Shown: positions 8,924 through 18,675 of the stretch, one piece after another | Layout: each line of letters starts with the position of its first letter | Position numbering within the stretch: position 1 is the stretch's first letter | Assembly (NCBI RefSeq): GCF_021601385.1 | Contig: NZ_BQHO01000016.1 | Location: 58,027 to 122,026, forward strand | Length of the DNA stretch: 64,000 nt | Source of the DNA: Pseudomonas parasichuanensis | GTDB taxonomy: Bacteria > Pseudomonadota > Gammaproteobacteria > Pseudomonadales > Pseudomonadaceae | Direction of reading: 5' to 3' | The notes under the pieces: generated by a model | Told to the model about the DNA's origin: nothing | Seen by the model: only the letters and a program-made list of their open reading frames with translations | The model's database searches: none | Made by a program: the position numbers and the translations under genes

Positions 8924-11044
8924 TCAGAACTTGTAGTTCACGCTGGCTTCGAGGGTACGCGGTGCGCCCGGGGTGGCCAGGTCGACAGAACCGTGGGCCG
9001 AGGCATAGTAGTCGCGGTCGAAGGCGTTCTTCAGGCGCAGGGCCGCATCCCAGTGTTGCACGCTGTACAGCAAGGCGGCGTCGAAGGTGGTGTAGGCGGG
9101 CATCACCACGTTGTTGTCCAGCGCGGTGTAGCGGTCGTCAACGTAGTTGGCGCCGGCAGCTACGCGCCACTCGGGGGTGAGGGTGCGCACCAGCCACACG
9201 TTGGCGCTGTTGCGTGGCGTCAGGGTGGGCACCTGGCCTTGGTTGGCCACGCCGTTGGTCTTGCTGTTGGACTTGGTGATCTCGGCGTCCAGGTAGGCGT
9301 AGCCGGCATACACCTGCCATTTGTCGCTGAGCTGGCCGCTGAGGGTCGCCTCGAAGCCGTCAGTGCGCTGTTCGCCGGCCAGGATGGTCAGGTTGGGGTT
9401 GGCCGGGTCGGCGGTCTTCATGTTGGTGCGTTCGAGGCGGAACACTGCGGCGGTCAGCGACAGGCGGCTGTCGAGCAGGTCCCACTTGGCGCCCACTTCA
9501 TAGTTGGTGGTCTCTTCCGGCTCAAGGCCGGCGTTGCTCGGGGCGACCGCGAATACTTCGCCCGAAGGCTGGTAGCTGCGGCTGACCGACACGTAGTAGG
9601 ACTGGATCTGGTCAGGCTGGAACACCAGGCCTGCACGTGGGCTCCAGGTCTTGTCGGTGCGGTCGAGGTCGACGTTCTGCACCCGGGCGTCGTTGTACTC
9701 CTGGCCGAAGATGTCGTAGCGCACGCCCAGCAGGGCTTTCCACTGCGAGGTCAGTTCGATCAGGTCCTGCACGTAGAAGCCGCTGGTCTGCTGGTAGTTG
9801 GTGCCGTTGGAGGACAGGGTATTGGCATGGTCCGGCACGCCCACCAGGGCATCGCGATACACCGGCACGCGGGCCACGTTGTTCTGGCTGTAGACGCGCT
9901 GGTACTTGTCCTGGAAGCCGACCTCCACGCCGTACAGCAGGTTGTGCTGCATGCCGGCCAGTTGCGCCTGCTGCTTGAGCTCGGTCTGGTTGAACACGCC
10001 GCTTTCATCGCGTGCCACGTTGCCGCGGTTGAGCTTGACCAGCAGCTCGCCGTTGGGCGCGGTGACGAAGCGGGTCGGGCTGCTGTCGGCCAGGGTGTTG
10101 TTGCGGTCCAGGTCGTAGCGGTAGTAACGGCTGGTGTTGGTCAGGGTGAAGTCGTCGTTGATGCGGTAGTCGAGGCTGGCGGTAAACGAGAACACCTCGC
10201 TGCGCGCATAGTCCTGCGAGGCGTTGCCCGAGCCGAAGCGCTTGTCGCGGTCGACGTTGGCCGGGCGGTTGCCAACGGCCGGTATGCCGAAGTCGATCAG
10301 GCGTTTGTCGTACAGGTAGGTGGCGCCGAGGTTCAGTTCCAGGTCGTCGGACAGTTTGAACCAGGCCGACGGGGCGATGGCCTTGCGGTCGATGTAGCCG
10401 TCGTCGCGGAAGGTGTCGCTGTCTTCGAAGGCACCGGTGACGCGGTAGGCCTGGTTACCCTCGGGGGCGGCCCAGCCGCTGTCGAACTGGGTGCGGCGTT
10501 TGCCCTCGGTGTCGAGGGTCATGCCCACTTCCTGCTTCGGTGCCAGCCCCGGCTTCTTGCTGATGCTGTTGATCAGGCCACCGGACGAGCCACGGCCGTA
10601 GAGCACGGCGGCGGGGCCTTTGATCACTTCGACACGTTCGACGTTGGAGAGATCGCGAAAGTACAAGGCATCGTCGCGAATGCCGTCGACGTACATGTCG
10701 CCGATGGCGCTGAAGCCGCGGATGGTCACCTGGTCGCGCTGACCGTCGCCGTTCGACAGGCCGACGCCGGGCACGTTCTTGAGCACGTCTTCCATGGACT
10801 GGGCGCCCTGGTCCTTGATCACGCTTTCGGGCACCACGTTGACGGTCTGCGGGATATCGCGCAGCGGGGCGTCGATCTTCAGTGCGCTCTTGCTCTCGCT
10901 GGCCTTGTAGCTCTGTTGCTCGTAGGCGCTGGTCACCGAGGTGGCCGGCAGGGCCAGCGGGTCCTTGGTCTGGGCGTGGACAGCAGGGATGACCAGCAGG
11001 CCCAGCATCGGCAGGGATATCGGAGCAACAGATTTCTTCGCCAT
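8924..11044 (-). CDS. TonB-dependent siderophore receptor (Fiu-like)
   Basis: A 706-residue outer-membrane receptor. A signal peptide (about 1-24, ending AVHAQ) is followed within about 40 residues by the plug domain (IPQTVNVVPESVIKDQGAQS, VTIRGFS, YVDGIRD, VERVEVIKGPAAVLYG), then a 22-strand barrel ending in the C-terminal Phe of outer-membrane proteins. There is no N-terminal signalling domain, so it is not a FecA/FpvA-type transducer. The overall pattern resembles catecholate-type receptors such as Fiu/FiuA. It would import ferric siderophore powered by TonB. A candidate Fur site lies 30 bases upstream of the start. Confidence 0.9.
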   Translation of the reverse strand: MAKKSVAPISLPMLGLLVIPAVHAQTKDPLALPATSVTSAYEQQSYKASESKSALKIDAPLRDIPQTVNVVPESVIKDQGAQSMEDVLKNVPGVGLSNGDGQRDQVTIRGFSAIGDMYVDGIRDDALYFRDLSNVERVEVIKGPAAVLYGRGSSGGLINSISKKPGLAPKQEVGMTLDTEGKRRTQFDSGWAAPEGNQAYRVTGAFEDSDTFRDDGYIDRKAIAPSAWFKLSDDLELNLGATYLYDKRLIDFGIPAVGNRPANVDRDKRFGSGNASQDYARSEVFSFTASLDYRINDDFTLTNTSRYYRYDLDRNNTLADSSPTRFVTAPNGELLVKLNRGNVARDESGVFNQTELKQQAQLAGMQHNLLYGVEVGFQDKYQRVYSQNNVARVPVYRDALVGVPDHANTLSSNGTNYQQTSGFYVQDLIELTSQWKALLGVRYDIFGQEYNDARVQNVDLDRTDKTWSPRAGLVFQPDQIQSYYVSVSRSYQPSGEVFAVAPSNAGLEPEETTNYEVGAKWDLLDSRLSLTAAVFRLERTNMKTADPANPNLTILAGEQRTDGFEATLSGQLSDKWQVYAGYAYLDAEITKSNSKTNGVANQGQVPTLTPRNSANVWLVRTLTPEWRVAAGANYVDDRYTALDNNVVMPAYTTFDAALLYSVQHWDAALRLKNAFDRDYYASAHGSVDLATPGAPRTLEASVNYKF

Positions 11045-11073
11045 GGAAATACGACTCGTTGTTATTTGAGGTG

Positions 11074-11092
11074 GCGAATGGTAATGGTTCGC
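11074..11092 (-). promoter_or_regulatory. Candidate Fur box upstream of the receptor gene
   Basis: The 19-base sequence GCGAATGGTAATGGTTCGC is flanked by the inverted arms GCGAA and TTCGC and contains an ATGGTAATGG core that resembles the Fur consensus of repeated NATNAT hexamers. The match is partial; position close to the start codon fits a repressor site. Confidence 0.45.
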
Positions 11093-11181
11093 AAATGTAA
11101 AGCAAGTGTAAAGATGAAATATTCAGAAAAATATTTTCTGAGAGGCTGGTAGTCCATATGCGTGTTTTCGGGGGCGCCGAG

Positions 11182-11420
11182 ACATGCACCAAGGCGGGCA
11201 GCGGTACCTTCACAGGAGTCACTGGCCCGAAACAGATGTGGGAGCAACTGTCTTGCGCAGCTTTTCTGTAGGAGCGGCCCGGCAAGGCCGCACCTACAGC
11301 TGTCGTACAGCACATGTGGGAGCCGGCTTGCCGGCGATGCGCCGCGCGGGCGGCGCTCGATCTAGAGGGTGCTGCACCTCTATCGCCATGCACCTGGATG
11401 CCCACATGCAATCCCCAGGC
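11182..11420 (+). repeat. Dispersed intergenic repeat, copy A (interrupted)
   Basis: Two parts of a repeat also found twice near 60.3-60.6 kb. The first part (11182-11244) runs from ATGCACCAAGGCGGGCAGCG through the CTGGCCCGAAACAG segment. The second (11314-11420) starts at TGTGGGAGCCGGCTTGCCGG and continues through GCGCCGCGCGGGCGGCGCTC. About 70 bases between them hold a separate CTGTAGGAGCGGCC-type palindrome (11266-11299). The region 11045-11441 holds no gene. Confidence 0.75.
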
Positions 11421-11441
11421 ATGCCGCCCCGGGCGACTCGC

Positions 11442-12143
11442 TCAACGCGGCATGTACCCCAACTGCCACGCCCGCGGAATAAACCGGCTCACCAAGGCCA
11501 GCACACACGCCAGGCCACAGCTCGCAGACAACGCCATCAACCCCAACCGTTGCTCCAGCCAGGCGCCAATGGCTGCACCCAGCAGCATCCCGCTCCACGG
11601 CACCAACTGCACCCGCCAGCCATGGCGCCGCTCGCCCAGCAGCCAGCGGCCGAGCCCGCGACCAAACCGCGACAGCGCGCCGGTGACATAGGTCAGACCG
11701 ATGGGCAGGCCATTCACCTGCTCGACTACGGCATTGAGCATGCCCATGGCCAGGATCGCCGCGACCAGCGCCGGGAAGCTCGTCGCCAGCGGCCAGGCCG
11801 CGGCAAAGGCAAGCAGGCCGGCGACCACCAGCAACAAGGGTGAGGCTCGCCGGCGAAAGTGCCGGGCCAGCAGCACCCCCAGGGCATTGCCCAGCACGAA
11901 ACTGAAGATCGCCAGGGCCAGACGCAGCACCAACGCCAGGTCGGCCTGGCTGATGGCCACCGCCAGGCGCGTGGTGTTGCCGCTCATGAACGAGACGAAG
12001 TCACCCAGCGCCAGCAGGCCGATGGCATCGGTCATGCCGGCCAGCACCGACAGCCCGGCCACCAGCCCCAGGCCGACGCGACCGCGCAGCACCTGCAACC
12101 GGGCGCGGCGGGCACTGTGCAGGGAAGGGGCGGTGGGCAGCAT
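11442..12143 (-). CDS. DUF1275 (YoaK-type) membrane protein
   Basis: A 233-residue inner-membrane protein of the DUF1275/YoaK family. The family signature region is clear near the N-terminus: GMTDAIGLLALGDFVSFMSGNTTRLAVAI. About six hydrophobic helices follow. The function of the family is unknown; a small-molecule transport role is often assumed. The gene stands alone, with the GNAT gene 32 bases upstream in the same direction. Confidence 0.85.
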   Translation of the reverse strand: MLPTAPSLHSARRARLQVLRGRVGLGLVAGLSVLAGMTDAIGLLALGDFVSFMSGNTTRLAVAISQADLALVLRLALAIFSFVLGNALGVLLARHFRRRASPLLLVVAGLLAFAAAWPLATSFPALVAAILAMGMLNAVVEQVNGLPIGLTYVTGALSRFGRGLGRWLLGERRHGWRVQLVPWSGMLLGAAIGAWLEQRLGLMALSASCGLACVLALVSRFIPRAWQLGYMPR

Positions 12144-12175
12144 GAGGGTATGTCTCCAGCAATGGGCCCCCGATC

Positions 12176-12649
12176 TTATACCGGCGCCAGGGCCTTGCGC
12201 ATGGGCACGCAGGGGAGCTCCAGGCCGAATGGCGAGTGATACACAGCCAGGCTGTCGCCCACATAGCCACAGCGGCGGTAGAACGCAGCGGCGTTAAGGG
12301 TGGAATCAAGGTGGACTTCACCGAGGCCTGCGGTAACGGCGAGGCGTTCCAGGTGCGCGACCATCGCCCGGGCGATGCCCTGTTGCAGGTGGTCGGGGTG
12401 GACGAACAGGGCGCCGAGTTCGCCGCTCTGCAAATCAACCATGCCAGTGGCGACGACCGTGTCTTCCAGGCAGGCCAGGTGGAACCGCTCCGCCACCAGC
12501 TCGGCATAGCCGTCTGTATACGGCACATTGGCCCAGGCCTGGGCCGCTGCGGCGCCGTAGCGGTCGCTGCATTGGTCGAGAATCGCCAGGCGGCGGATGG
12601 CATAGGCCACCGGCGCATCGTCATGGATGGCGCGTCGGATCTTGAGCAT
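12176..12649 (-). CDS. GNAT family N-acetyltransferase
   Basis: A 157-residue acetyltransferase. I place the start at the ATG at 12649 because GGAGGAACCC precedes it; the open frame extends further upstream without coding character. The acetyl-CoA-binding motif A is readable as ALFVHPDHLQQGIARAMVAHL and the C-terminal motif as NAAAFYRRCGYVGD. Such enzymes transfer acetyl from acetyl-CoA to an amine; the acceptor is unknown. It is divergent from the hydrolase gene at 12836, sharing a 186-base intergenic region. Confidence 0.85.
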   Translation of the reverse strand: MLKIRRAIHDDAPVAYAIRRLAILDQCSDRYGAAAAQAWANVPYTDGYAELVAERFHLACLEDTVVATGMVDLQSGELGALFVHPDHLQQGIARAMVAHLERLAVTAGLGEVHLDSTLNAAAFYRRCGYVGDSLAVYHSPFGLELPCVPMRKALAPV

Positions 12650-12835
12650 CGGGTTCCTCCCTGGAACGTGGAGACGAGCCGAGCCTGGGGCCAGGCTCGG
12701 GGGTAGACGGCTCGCGATGATTGCAACGGCGTCTAGGCAAACCGTGCAGTGGGGCGGTGCAATCAGCCGGTACTGGCGATCCGCGGGTTGCAGGCCCATG
12801 CTGCGGGCTCCCCACGGCTGGCCGCGAGGCATGCA

Positions 12836-13573
12836 ATGCACAAGGATACGCCGGTAGTCCTGATCAACGGCCTGATCGGCTGCCTGGATCATCCCGCACT
12901 TCACGACACCCTGCCTACCCGGGTGATCGCCCCTGACTTGCTTGGCTATGGCACGTTGCAGGACACCGCACCGAAACTGATCGACATTGCCGCCCAGGTC
13001 GAGCACCTGCACCGCCAGTTGCAGGCGCGCAAGGTGACGCGGGCACACCTTGTCGGGCATTCGGTGGGCGGGGTGGTGGCGCTGATGTTCGCCTACCGCT
13101 ACCCGCAGCAGGTGGCCAGCGTGACCAGTGTCGAAGGCAACTTCACCTTGAACGATGCGTTCTGGTCAGCGTCGGTGGCGCGCATGGACCGAGAAGCGGT
13201 CGAAGAGCTGCTGGCAGGCTATCGGGCTGACCCTGGAGGCTGGCTGGCACGCGCCGGCGTCGGGCCCGATGCGCGACGGCTGGCCCTGGCACAGCGCTGG
13301 TTGGCCCATCAGCCGGCAAGCACGTTGCAGGCCATGGCCGCTTCGGTGGTCGCGGTCACTGGCGCGGCCCGCTACCCGCAGCAGTTGCAAGCGGTGTTTG
13401 CCGCAACGTCGGTGCACTTGCTGGCCGGCGAGCATTCACGCGCTGGCTGGGACGTGCCCCACTGGGCCGGCCGGGCGGCGGCGAGCTTCACCGAGCTTGC
13501 GGGCGTGGGCCACCTGATGATGCTTGAAGACCCGCAAGGCTTTGCCAGTGCCATCGCCCGCCTGCTCGGCTGA
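12836..13573 (+). CDS. Alpha/beta-fold hydrolase
   Basis: A 245-residue alpha/beta hydrolase. The start at 12836 gives the usual beginning of the fold (PVVLINGLIG). The nucleophile elbow GHSVGG places the catalytic serine at residue 76, and the GVGHLMMLEDP segment near the C-terminus supplies the catalytic histidine and the usual C-terminal run. The substrate is unknown. The gene ends 10 bases before the convergent DHFR-like gene. Confidence 0.82.
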   Translation: MHKDTPVVLINGLIGCLDHPALHDTLPTRVIAPDLLGYGTLQDTAPKLIDIAAQVEHLHRQLQARKVTRAHLVGHSVGGVVALMFAYRYPQQVASVTSVEGNFTLNDAFWSASVARMDREAVEELLAGYRADPGGWLARAGVGPDARRLALAQRWLAHQPASTLQAMAASVVAVTGAARYPQQLQAVFAATSVHLLAGEHSRAGWDVPHWAGRAAASFTELAGVGHLMMLEDPQGFASAIARLLG

Positions 13574-13582
13574 CGATCACCG

Positions 13583-14197
13583 TCAGAACGAGCCGGTGAG
13601 GACCTCGCCACTGCGCACGTAATGGGCGAGCAGCACGCCTTTGGGGGTGGTGGTTGATTCCACCAGTTCGAAAGCGGCCGCTTGCGCGTCATCACCGAAC
13701 AGCCGCTTGCCGCGGCCGAGCAGCAGCGGGTGGATCAGCAGCCGCAGCTCATCCACCAGGCCTGCAGCCAGCAGCTGGCGCACCAGTTCGCCGCTGCCCT
13801 GGGTCAGCAGCACGTCGCCGTCCAGTTGCTTGAGCGCGCGAACCGCGCCGGTGACATCCGAGCCCAATCCATGGCTGTTCTGCCACGTGAGCGTGGCGGG
13901 ATGGTGGGTGGCAACGTGCTTGGGCACCCGGTTGAACAGGTCGGCCAGCGAGCGATCGTCCGATTGATGCTCAACGTGCGGCCAGTACCCGGCGAAGATG
14001 TCGTAGGTACGCCGCCCCAGCAGCAGCTCGAACGGCTGGCTGAACAGCGTCTGCATGGCCTGGCCGAAGGCTTCGTCGGCCAGCGGCGGGATCCAGCCGC
14101 CGTGGCTGAAGCCGCCGCTGGTGTCTTCCTGTGGGCCGCCGGGGGCCTGCATGACGCCGTCGAGGGTGATGAAGGCGGCGACGATGAGCTTGCGCAT
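13583..14197 (-). CDS. Dihydrofolate reductase family protein (RibD C-terminal-like)
   Basis: A 204-residue protein of the DHFR/RibD C-terminal fold (YyaP/YwjB-like group). The N-terminus MRKLIVAAFITLDGVMQAPG, the LLGRRTYDIFAGYWP block and the late GSGELVRQLLAAGLVDELRL block are characteristic. The fold binds NAD(P)H; members of this group are mostly uncharacterised oxidoreductases and should not be read as true folate enzymes. It is a single gene with a repeat-containing spacer upstream. Confidence 0.83.
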   Translation of the reverse strand: MRKLIVAAFITLDGVMQAPGGPQEDTSGGFSHGGWIPPLADEAFGQAMQTLFSQPFELLLGRRTYDIFAGYWPHVEHQSDDRSLADLFNRVPKHVATHHPATLTWQNSHGLGSDVTGAVRALKQLDGDVLLTQGSGELVRQLLAAGLVDELRLLIHPLLLGRGKRLFGDDAQAAAFELVESTTTPKGVLLAHYVRSGEVLTGSF

Positions 14198-14296
14198 GGG
14201 GTGTTCCTCTTCAGGTTGCTGTCCGAGGGGTAGTCGAACGGGGCTGGCTGAAATCGACAGGAACGATAGAGCATGGGCGGCGCGTTGGCAGGTCCG

Positions 14297-14378
14297 TTCG
14301 CCGGCAAGCGGGCTCCCACGCCGACCGCACCGATTCCAGGACGGGCGTTGTAACTGTGGGAGCCGGCTTGCCGGCGAT
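14297..14378. repeat. Inverted pair of REP-type palindromes
   Basis: Two oppositely oriented elements with the GTGGGAGCCGGCTTGCCGGC core (one at 14356-14378, the other in reverse at 14297-14319) fill the spacer between the DHFR-like gene and nhaB. This is the common extragenic palindrome arrangement of the P. putida group. Confidence 0.75.
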
Positions 14379-14402
14379 TACGGCGGTGCAGGCAATACGG
14401 CC

Positions 14403-15905
14403 TTACAACCAGTACGTCACCGCCCACCACCCCAGCCCGCCCATGACCAGGGTGTAGGGCAGGGCCATCCACACCATGCGCCCGTAGGACAGGCGAATCA
14501 GCGGCGCGATGGCGGACGTCAGCAGGAACAGGAACGCCGCCTGCCCATTGGGCGTCGCCACGCTGGGCAGGTTGGTGCCGGTGTTGATCGCTACCGCCAG
14601 GGTCTCGAAGTGCTCGCGGCTCATGGCGCCATTGACGAACGCCTGCTTGACCTCGGTGATGTAGATGGTGGCGACGAACACGTTGTCGCTGATCGCCGAC
14701 AGCAGCCCATTGGCCAGGTACAGCATGCCCGGCTGCTGCTCGGTCGGCAGCGCCAGCACCCAGGCGATCAGCGGGCTGAACAGCTGCTGCTGGTGAATGA
14801 CTGCCACCACCGCGAAGAACACCACCAGCAGCGCGGTGAACGGCATGGCGTCCTGGAACGCGCGGCCCAGGCGGTGCTCGTCGGTGATGCCGGTAAACGC
14901 GGTGATCAGCACGATCACCAGCAGGCCGATCAGCCCCACCTCGGCGATGTGCAGGCCCAGGCAGACGATCAGGATCAGCGCCGCCAGCCCCTGTACCACC
15001 AGGGCGATGCGTTGCGCCGGGGTGCGTGCGGCGTCGTCTTCGGCGGCATAGGCGGCCAGTACCTGGCGCACGCGCTCGGGCATCAGCGTGCCGTAGCCGA
15101 ACAAACGCAGCTTCTCCAGCAGCACGCAGGTGACCAGGCCTGCGGCCAATACCGGCATCGACACCGGCGCGACCTTGAAGAAGAAGTCGGCGAAGTGCCA
15201 GCCCATCTCATGGCCGATCAACAGGTTCTGCGGCTCGCCCACCAGGGTGCACACGCCGCCCAGCGCGGTGCCTACCGCGCCATGCATCAGCAGGCTGCGC
15301 AGGAAGGCGCGGAACTGGTCGAGGTCGACGCGGTGCAGCTGTTCGACCTGGTGGTCGCTGTCCAGCGCCGACTCCTCGCGGGGGTTGGTGCCGGAGGCGA
15401 CCCGGTGGTAGACCGCGTAGAAACCCACGGCGGCACTGATGATCACCGCGGTTACGGTCAGCGCGTCGAGGAACGCCGAGAGAAACGCCGACAGCACGCA
15501 GAACAGCAGGGCCAGCACGGCTTTGCTGCGCACCCCCAGCAGGATCCTGGAGAACAGGTACAGCAGCAGCTCTTTCATGAAGTGGATGCCGGCGACCATG
15601 AACATCAGCAGCAGGATCACCGGGAAGTTGTGCTGCAGTTCTTCATACAGCGCCTCGGGCGTGGCCATGCGCAGCAGCAGCGCCTCGACCAGCAGCAGGC
15701 CGCCGGGCATCAACGGGTAGCACTTGAGTGCCATGCCCAAGGTGAAAATGAATTCAAGGACCAGCACCCAGCCGGTGACCACCGGGCCGAGGGTTGCCAG
15801 CAGCAGCGGGTTGAGCAGCAGGAACAGGCAGATGACCGCCTTGTACCAGCGCGGCGACTGGCCCAGGAAGCTGTGGGCGAGGGCGCTGGGCAGGGATTGC
15901 GACAT
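14403..15905 (-). CDS. nhaB: Na+/H+ antiporter NhaB
   Basis: A 500-residue inner-membrane sodium/proton antiporter, the usual length for NhaB. The start at 15905 ([22 protein letters not shown]) opens the NhaB-specific N-terminus; subsequent blocks ([101 protein letters not shown]) match the family across its length. It exports Na+ in exchange for protons and supports pH and salt homeostasis. The open frame continues upstream beyond 15905 antisense to the next gene, which is not part of it. Confidence 0.95.
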   Translation of the reverse strand: MSQSLPSALAHSFLGQSPRWYKAVICLFLLLNPLLLATLGPVVTGWVLVLEFIFTLGMALKCYPLMPGGLLLVEALLLRMATPEALYEELQHNFPVILLLMFMVAGIHFMKELLLYLFSRILLGVRSKAVLALLFCVLSAFLSAFLDALTVTAVIISAAVGFYAVYHRVASGTNPREESALDSDHQVEQLHRVDLDQFRAFLRSLLMHGAVGTALGGVCTLVGEPQNLLIGHEMGWHFADFFFKVAPVSMPVLAAGLVTCVLLEKLRLFGYGTLMPERVRQVLAAYAAEDDAARTPAQRIALVVQGLAALILIVCLGLHIAEVGLIGLLVIVLITAFTGITDEHRLGRAFQDAMPFTALLVVFFAVVAVIHQQQLFSPLIAWVLALPTEQQPGMLYLANGLLSAISDNVFVATIYITEVKQAFVNGAMSREHFETLAVAINTGTNLPSVATPNGQAAFLFLLTSAIAPLIRLSYGRMVWMALPYTLVMGGLGWWAVTYWL

Positions 15906-16055
15906 GAATTTGTATCCTTTTGATTCAGCAGTGGCGCACGGTGCCGGATCAGGCCCGTGGGTGCAAGGCGTACAGTCCCGCTTTTGGCACATGTGCGGTC
16001 TTGCGGGTGCGCTAAGATCCGGCGCGTGAACCCTTTTCCCACAGGAGTGCCGTCC

Positions 16056-16868
16056 GTGACCGAATACACCGCATTCAAGGTTGAGCTGACCGACAACATT
16101 GCCCACGTGCAGATCAACCGCCCGGACAAGATCAACGCCATGAACGCGGCGTTCTGGGAGGAGATCGTCGATATCTTCCAGTGGATCGACGACACCGATG
16201 CGGTGCGCGCCGTGGTGATCAGCGGCGCCGGCAAGCATTTCTCCTCGGGCATCGACCTGATGATGCTGGCCTCGCTGGCCGGTCAGCTGGGCAAGGACGT
16301 CGGCCGCAACGCCCGCCTGCTGCGCCGCACCATCCTGCGCCTGCAAGGCTCGTTCAACGCCGTGGACAACTGCCGCAAGCCGGTGCTGGCGGCGATCCAG
16401 GGTTATTGCATCGGCGGCGCCATCGACCTGGTGTCGGCCTGCGACATGCGCTACTGCGCCAGCGACGCGCAGTTCTCGATCAAGGAAATCGACATGGGCA
16501 TGGCCGCCGATGTCGGCACCCTGCAACGTTTGCCGCGTATCATCGGCGACGGCATCATGCGCGAGTTGGCCTTCACCGGGCGCAGGGTCGATGCCGAGGA
16601 AGCGCTGCGCATCGGCCTGGTCAACCGGGTTTATGCCGACCACGCGGCATTGCTCGACGGAGTCTTTGCCATCGCCCGCGAGATTGCCGCAAAATCGCCG
16701 CTCGCCGTGGCCGGCACCAAGGAGCTGATCAGCTACATGCGCGACCATCGTGTCGACGACGGCCTGGAGTACATTGCCACCTGGAACGCCGCCATGCTGC
16801 AGTCCGAAGACCTGCGCGTGGCGGTGGCCGCCCACATGAGCAAACAGCAACCGACGTTCGCCGACTGA
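16056..16868 (+). CDS. Crotonase, delta3,5-delta2,4-dienoyl-CoA isomerase-like
   Basis: A 270-residue crotonase-fold enzyme. I use the GTG at 16056, 8 bases after AGGAG; the protein then begins [11 protein letters not shown]. The oxyanion-hole segments ([17 protein letters not shown] and [20 protein letters not shown]) are clear. The block [20 protein letters not shown] is the signature of dienoyl-CoA isomerases (ECH1 group), which place catalytic Glu and Asp here, rather than of ordinary hydratases. It would shift double bonds during beta-oxidation of unsaturated fatty acids. It is followed by nudC after 34 bases and may be co-transcribed. Confidence 0.85.
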   Translation: MTEYTAFKVELTDNIAHVQINRPDKINAMNAAFWEEIVDIFQWIDDTDAVRAVVISGAGKHFSSGIDLMMLASLAGQLGKDVGRNARLLRRTILRLQGSFNAVDNCRKPVLAAIQGYCIGGAIDLVSACDMRYCASDAQFSIKEIDMGMAADVGTLQRLPRIIGDGIMRELAFTGRRVDAEEALRIGLVNRVYADHAALLDGVFAIAREIAAKSPLAVAGTKELISYMRDHRVDDGLEYIATWNAAMLQSEDLRVAVAAHMSKQQPTFAD

Positions 16869-16902
16869 CTGGGTTGGCGGGCGCCTTCAAGGGACCGCAA
16901 CC

Positions 16903-17733
16903 ATGTCAGCACGCTGGACAACCGCAGTACTCGACCCGCAGATCACCGGGGGCCTGGCCGTCGCCCGCAGCCCGGAAGGGTTCCTGGTGGACGCCAACGG
17001 CGCGCTGTTCCCCCGCGACTGGCTCAAGCGTCAGGCACTGGACGTGCTGTGCGAGCATGGCATCGGCCACTTCGACGGCCAGCCGGTGTTCCTGCTCGAA
17101 CTGCGCAGCGCCGGCGAGGTGCCGGGCTGCTCCTGGCAGGGGCTGCGCCGGTTCATGCTCGAAGGCGACTTCGACACCTACAAGGTGCTGGGCTATGCCG
17201 CGCAGATCGGCACCTGGGCCCGCGAGCACCGTTTCTGCGGCAGTTGCGGCCAGGCGATGGCGCAGATCCACTGGGAGCGGGCGATGTACTGCCAGCCCTG
17301 CGACCTGCGCAGCTACCCGCGCATTTCACCGAGCATGATCGTGCTGGTCACCCGTGGCGACGAGGTGCTGCTGGCGCGTTCGCCGCGTTTCGTGACGGGC
17401 GTTTACAGCACCCTGGCGGGCTTTGCCGAGCCGGGCGAGTCGGCCGAGGACTGCCTGGTGCGCGAGGTGCGCGAAGAGGTGGCGGTGGAGGTGCAGAACA
17501 TCCAGTACGTTGGCAGCCAGTGCTGGCCATTCCCGCACTCGATGATGCTGGGTTTCCATGCCGAGTACGCCGGTGGCGAGATTGTCATGCAGCCGGACGA
17601 GATCGAGGATGCGCAGTGGTTCAACGTGCATGAACTGCCGCCGCTGCCGGCCGGGCGTTCCATCGCCCGTTACCTGATCGACTTGTATGTGGCGCGGCGC
17701 TTAGGCCTGGCCGAACCAGTGCTGCCACGCTAG
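16903..17733 (+). CDS. nudC: NADH pyrophosphatase NudC
   Basis: A 276-residue Nudix hydrolase that cleaves NAD(H) and NAD-capped RNA. A zinc ribbon is formed by Cys112, Cys115, Cys130 and Cys133 (CGSCGQ and CQPC). The Nudix box [20 protein letters not shown] starts at about residue 173. The NudC-specific motif SQxWPFPxS is present as SQCWPFPHS (205-213), with Cys where Pro is usual. The last 33 bases overlap the convergent TauE/SafE gene. Confidence 0.92.
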   Translation: MSARWTTAVLDPQITGGLAVARSPEGFLVDANGALFPRDWLKRQALDVLCEHGIGHFDGQPVFLLELRSAGEVPGCSWQGLRRFMLEGDFDTYKVLGYAAQIGTWAREHRFCGSCGQAMAQIHWERAMYCQPCDLRSYPRISPSMIVLVTRGDEVLLARSPRFVTGVYSTLAGFAEPGESAEDCLVREVREEVAVEVQNIQYVGSQCWPFPHSMMLGFHAEYAGGEIVMQPDEIEDAQWFNVHELPPLPAGRSIARYLIDLYVARRLGLAEPVLPR

Positions 17734-18480
17734 GCGCACGGTCAACGCCAGCACCACGGTGATGAACACCGGGCGGATGAACTTGCTGCCGCCGCTGATC
17801 GCCGTGCGTGCGCCGAAGAAGGCGCCGACCATCACCGACAGGCCCATGCACAGGCCGACCACGTAATCCACCTGCCCGGAAATGATGAACACCGTCAGCG
17901 CCGCGATGTTGCTGACGAAGTTCATGCTGCGCGCCACGCCGCTGGCGCGGACCAGGTCAATGGGGTAGAGCAGCAGCGTGCTCACGGTCCAGAACGCGCC
18001 GGTGCCGGGGCCGGCGACGCCGTCGTAGAAGCCCAGGGTGAAGCCCTGGGGGAACTGCCATTTCTTCTTGATCGGCGCATCGGCGTCCAGCGGCGCCTTG
18101 GGCGTGCCGCCGAACAGCAGGTAGACGCCGCAGGCGAAGACGATCACCGGCAGCAACTTGTTCAGCCATTCGGCCGGCATGTAGTGGGCCACCACCGCGC
18201 CCAGCAGTGCGCCCGTCAGGGTGCCGACGATCGCCTGGCGCCACTGCGCCGGGTGGAACAGCTTGCGCCGGTAGTAGGTGATGCTGGCCGTGGCCGCGCC
18301 GAAAGTGGAGCTGAGCTTGTTGGTGCCCAGCACCAGGTGCGGCGGCATGCCGGCGGTGAGCAGCGCCGGGGTGGTCAGCAGGCCGCCGCCGCCGGCGATG
18401 GCATCGATGAAACCGGCGACGAAGGCGACCAGGGCGAGGATCAGCAGGGTGAGCGGTTCTACGGTGAGTTCGAAGGGCAT
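17701..18480 (-). CDS. TauE/SafE family membrane permease
   Basis: A 259-residue multispanning inner-membrane protein of the sulfite exporter TauE/SafE family. The start at 18480 opens [20 protein letters not shown], leading to the family-typical [19 protein letters not shown] repeat; the second repeat reads [16 protein letters not shown]. Members export or import sulfonates, sulfite or other organic anions; the substrate is not evident. Its 3' end overlaps nudC by 33 bases tail to tail, so the two transcripts are antisense at their ends. Confidence 0.88.
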   Translation of the reverse strand: MPFELTVEPLTLLILALVAFVAGFIDAIAGGGGLLTTPALLTAGMPPHLVLGTNKLSSTFGAATASITYYRRKLFHPAQWRQAIVGTLTGALLGAVVAHYMPAEWLNKLLPVIVFACGVYLLFGGTPKAPLDADAPIKKKWQFPQGFTLGFYDGVAGPGTGAFWTVSTLLLYPIDLVRASGVARSMNFVSNIAALTVFIISGQVDYVVGLCMGLSVMVGAFFGARTAISGGSKFIRPVFITVVLALTVRLAWQHWFGQA

Positions 18481-18576
18481 GGGGATCGGGCAGGCGTAGA
18501 GGGCAGGGTGCGGCAAAAGGCCGCGCTAGAGGCCTGACATGGTAATCCCGGTAAGTATGTGACGCCAGTGCCGGCC

Positions 18577-18660
18577 TCTTCGCGGGTAAACCCGCTCCCA
18601 CAGGCACGGCGCTGTACTTGAACACAGTGAGAACCTGTGGGAGCGGGTTCACCCGCGAAT
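18577..18660. repeat. Inverted pair of REP-type palindromes
   Basis: A head-to-head pair with cores TTCGCGGGTAAACCCGCTCC (from 18578) and GAGCGGGTTCACCCGCGAAT (to 18660), separated by about 30 bases, between the TauE/SafE gene and the glutamine synthetase-like gene. Confidence 0.75.
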
Positions 18661-18675
18661 GGGCCAACGCAGCCC

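Noticed and set aside
8411-11152. A 913-residue open frame on the plus strand opposite the siderophore receptor
   Set aside because: Its sequence is rich in Val, Gly, Ala, His and Gln, as expected for the reverse of a GC-rich gene. The opposite strand encodes a full TonB-dependent receptor with clear plug motifs.
14055-15923. A 622-residue plus-strand open frame opposite nhaB
   Set aside because: Gln/His-rich antisense translation without family features; nhaB on the other strand matches the family along its full length.
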